Shown here: piece after piece, positions 62,814 through 64,000 of the stretch | Position numbering within the stretch: the stretch's first letter is position 1 | Layout: each line of letters starts with the position of its first letter | Assembly (NCBI GenBank): GCA_937974245.1 | Contig: CALJKV010000071.1 | Location: 1 to 64,000, forward strand | Reading direction: 5' to 3' | Source of the DNA: an uncultured Chloroflexota bacterium | Lineage (GTDB): Bacteria; Chloroflexota; Anaerolineae; Aggregatilineales; Phototrophicaceae | Length of the DNA: 64,000 bases | Notes under the pieces: generated by a model | What the model saw: the letters and a program-made list of their open reading frames with translations, nothing else | Told to the model about the DNA's origin: nothing | Databases searched by the model: none | Made by a program: the position numbers and the translations under genes

Positions 62814-64000
62814 ATGCCCTTAATGTACCGTCGTGTCGCCCAACTGCGCACACCTCAGGACTTCCGCCACTATGCCGCCGCCATTGGCGCGGATTTCCCA
62901 TTTGATGATGTCCTGGCCGTTGGCGATGATGCCCCACTGGCGCAGCCCTATTCCTACAAAGACGTCCGGCTGAACAATCGCTTTTGCATCCTGCCGATGG
63001 AAGGCTGGGACGGCACCCCAGACGGTCATCCCACTGAGCTTACGCGGCGGAGATGGGAGCGCTTTGGACTGAGTGGGGCGGCGCTGATCTGGGGGGGCGA
63101 GGCGGTGGCTGTGCGTCACGATGGCCGTGCTAACCCCAATCAGCTTCTCCTCAACGAGACTACAGTGAGCAGCATCGCCGGGCTCCGTGATAGTCTGCTG
63201 CAAGCACATCGCCAGGCGGCGACTTATGCCGGGGATGTGCCGTTCACTGGCTTGCAGCTCACACATTCTGGGCGTTTTGCTCGCCCCAGTGGGGGACTCG
63301 AACCGCGCACGCTCTACCGCCACCCGCTGCTTGACCGGAAATTTCACGTAGACAGTGCCCGCGCCATCTTGTACGACGACGAAATAGATCGTCTCGTGGA
63401 AGATTTCATCACGGCGGCAGTGCTGGCGCAGCAGGCAGGGTTCGACTTTGTAGACATCAAGCACTGTCACGGCTACCTGGGGCACGAATTCCTGACCGCG
63501 ATAGATCGGGATGGCAATTACGGCGGGAGCTTCGAGAATCGTACCCGTTTTCTACGGAATATTACTGCCGGTATTCGCAGCGCCGCGCCGGGACTGGACA
63601 TCGGTGTGCGTCTGAGCGCCTTCGACTGGATTCCCTTCCGGCCCGGCGCGGATGGTACGGGCGAGCCGGAAACGATGGATGGTGGGCGTTACCCATATGC
63701 CTTCGGCGGAGACGGCGGTGGCCTTGGCATTGATCTGACCGAACCAAAACGCTTCCTTGACCTGTTGCTCGATCTCGATATTCACCTTGTCAACATCACG
63801 GCAGGCAGCCCGTACTATGTGCCGCATATCCAGCGTCCGGCGCTGTTTCCGCCTTCGGATGGCTACCAACCACCGGAAGACCCGCTCCTGGGTGTGTCCC
63901 GGCAGATCAGTGTCACGACGCAATTGAAGCAATACCGCCCCGAACTCTTGTTTGTCGGGTCAGGCTATTCCTACTTGCAGGAGTGGCTGCCAAATGTCGG
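62814..64000 (+). CDS. NADH:flavin oxidoreductase (old yellow enzyme family), cut by window end
   Basis: An open frame of about 395 codons with no stop before the window end. N-terminal start MPLMYRRVAQLRTPQDF with AAGGGA upstream. Family segments: LNNRFCILPMEGWDGTPDGH, LQLTHSGRFARPSGG (substrate His/flavin contacts), DFVDIKHCHGYLGHEFL, DGNYGGSFENRTRFL and VNITAGSPYYVPHIQRPAL. OYE-type enzymes reduce enals or enones or act in sugar-derived compound breakdown. The Y-G-G-S-x-E-N-R-x-R line is the classic family signature. 12 bases after the aldolase gene. Confidence 0.88.
   Translation, partial: MPLMYRRVAQLRTPQDFRHYAAAIGADFPFDDVLAVGDDAPLAQPYSYKDVRLNNRFCILPMEGWDGTPDGHPTELTRRRWERFGLSGAALIWGGEAVAVRHDGRANPNQLLLNETTVSSIAGLRDSLLQAHRQAATYAGDVPFTGLQLTHSGRFARPSGGLEPRTLYRHPLLDRKFHVDSARAILYDDEIDRLVEDFITAAVLAQQAGFDFVDIKHCHGYLGHEFLTAIDRDGNYGGSFENRTRFLRNITAGIRSAAPGLDIGVRLSAFDWIPFRPGADGTGEPETMDGGRYPYAFGGDGGGLGIDLTEPKRFLDLLLDLDIHLVNITAGSPYYVPHIQRPALFPPSDGYQPPEDPLLGVSRQISVTTQLKQYRPELLFVGSGYSYLQEWLPNV

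Overview
The window looks like a chromosomal segment of a Chloroflexota bacterium, probably of the Anaerolineae. This is inferred from the protein style (secreted proteins with Thr/Pro-rich linkers, TolB/PD40 propellers, SH3, LysM and SdrD/CnaB-like modules, LUD and VOC proteins), not from a marker gene. No rRNA or tRNA gene was found. Most of the window has a moderate to high GC content; the first ~1.9 kb is clearly AT-rich and looks foreign.

Layout. 1-2,640: AT-rich genes (two unknowns and a TIR-domain protein) and a minimal tyrosine recombinase. 2,738-14,753: a complete type I-E CRISPR-Cas locus on the minus strand (cas3, cas8e, cse2, cas7e, cas5e, cas6e, a degenerate mini-array, cas1, cas2, then a 34-repeat array), bracketed by two nearly identical 23-base palindromic sites. 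Its Cas3 carries an extra N-terminal HTH-WYL regulator. 14,807-18,069: an RHH/PIN toxin-antitoxin pair, a broken CopG-type antitoxin, and two parallel modules, each an XRE regulator with a divergent 7-codon micro-ORF (MSGGGGT) that has a strong Shine-Dalgarno and ends in a hairpin. 18,084-25,423: two large secreted proteins (beta-propeller; LamG-like plus zinc peptidase). 25,596-30,300: an accessory island with small unknown genes, a large serine recombinase and a broken gene.

30,307-51,713: ordinary chromosomal genes: MBL hydrolase, SH3 protein, PLP-dependent deaminase, RNA methyltransferase, LUD protein, phosphohexomutase, PHP phosphoesterase, LysM and SdrD-like wall proteins, MFS transporter, lipoprotein, patatin, TIR-like membrane protein, sugar isomerase, VOC protein.

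51,853-64,000: a carbohydrate cluster. A minus-strand operon (FGGY kinase, transaldolase, ketose 3-epimerase-like protein, aldo/keto reductase) faces a plus-strand set (GntR regulator, LacI regulator, sugar-binding protein, two ABC permeases, DHDPS-family aldolase, flavin oxidoreductase cut by the window end). Together they suggest uptake, epimerisation, phosphorylation and aldol cleavage of an unusual sugar, with clear promoters and operators in front of both regulators. No ATPase gene for the transporter is present.

Most unusual items: the WYL-Cas3 fusion; the mini-array inside the cas operon, whose hairpin stem shows a compensatory change; the paired heptapeptide/XRE modules; and the matching palindromes bracketing the CRISPR-Cas locus.
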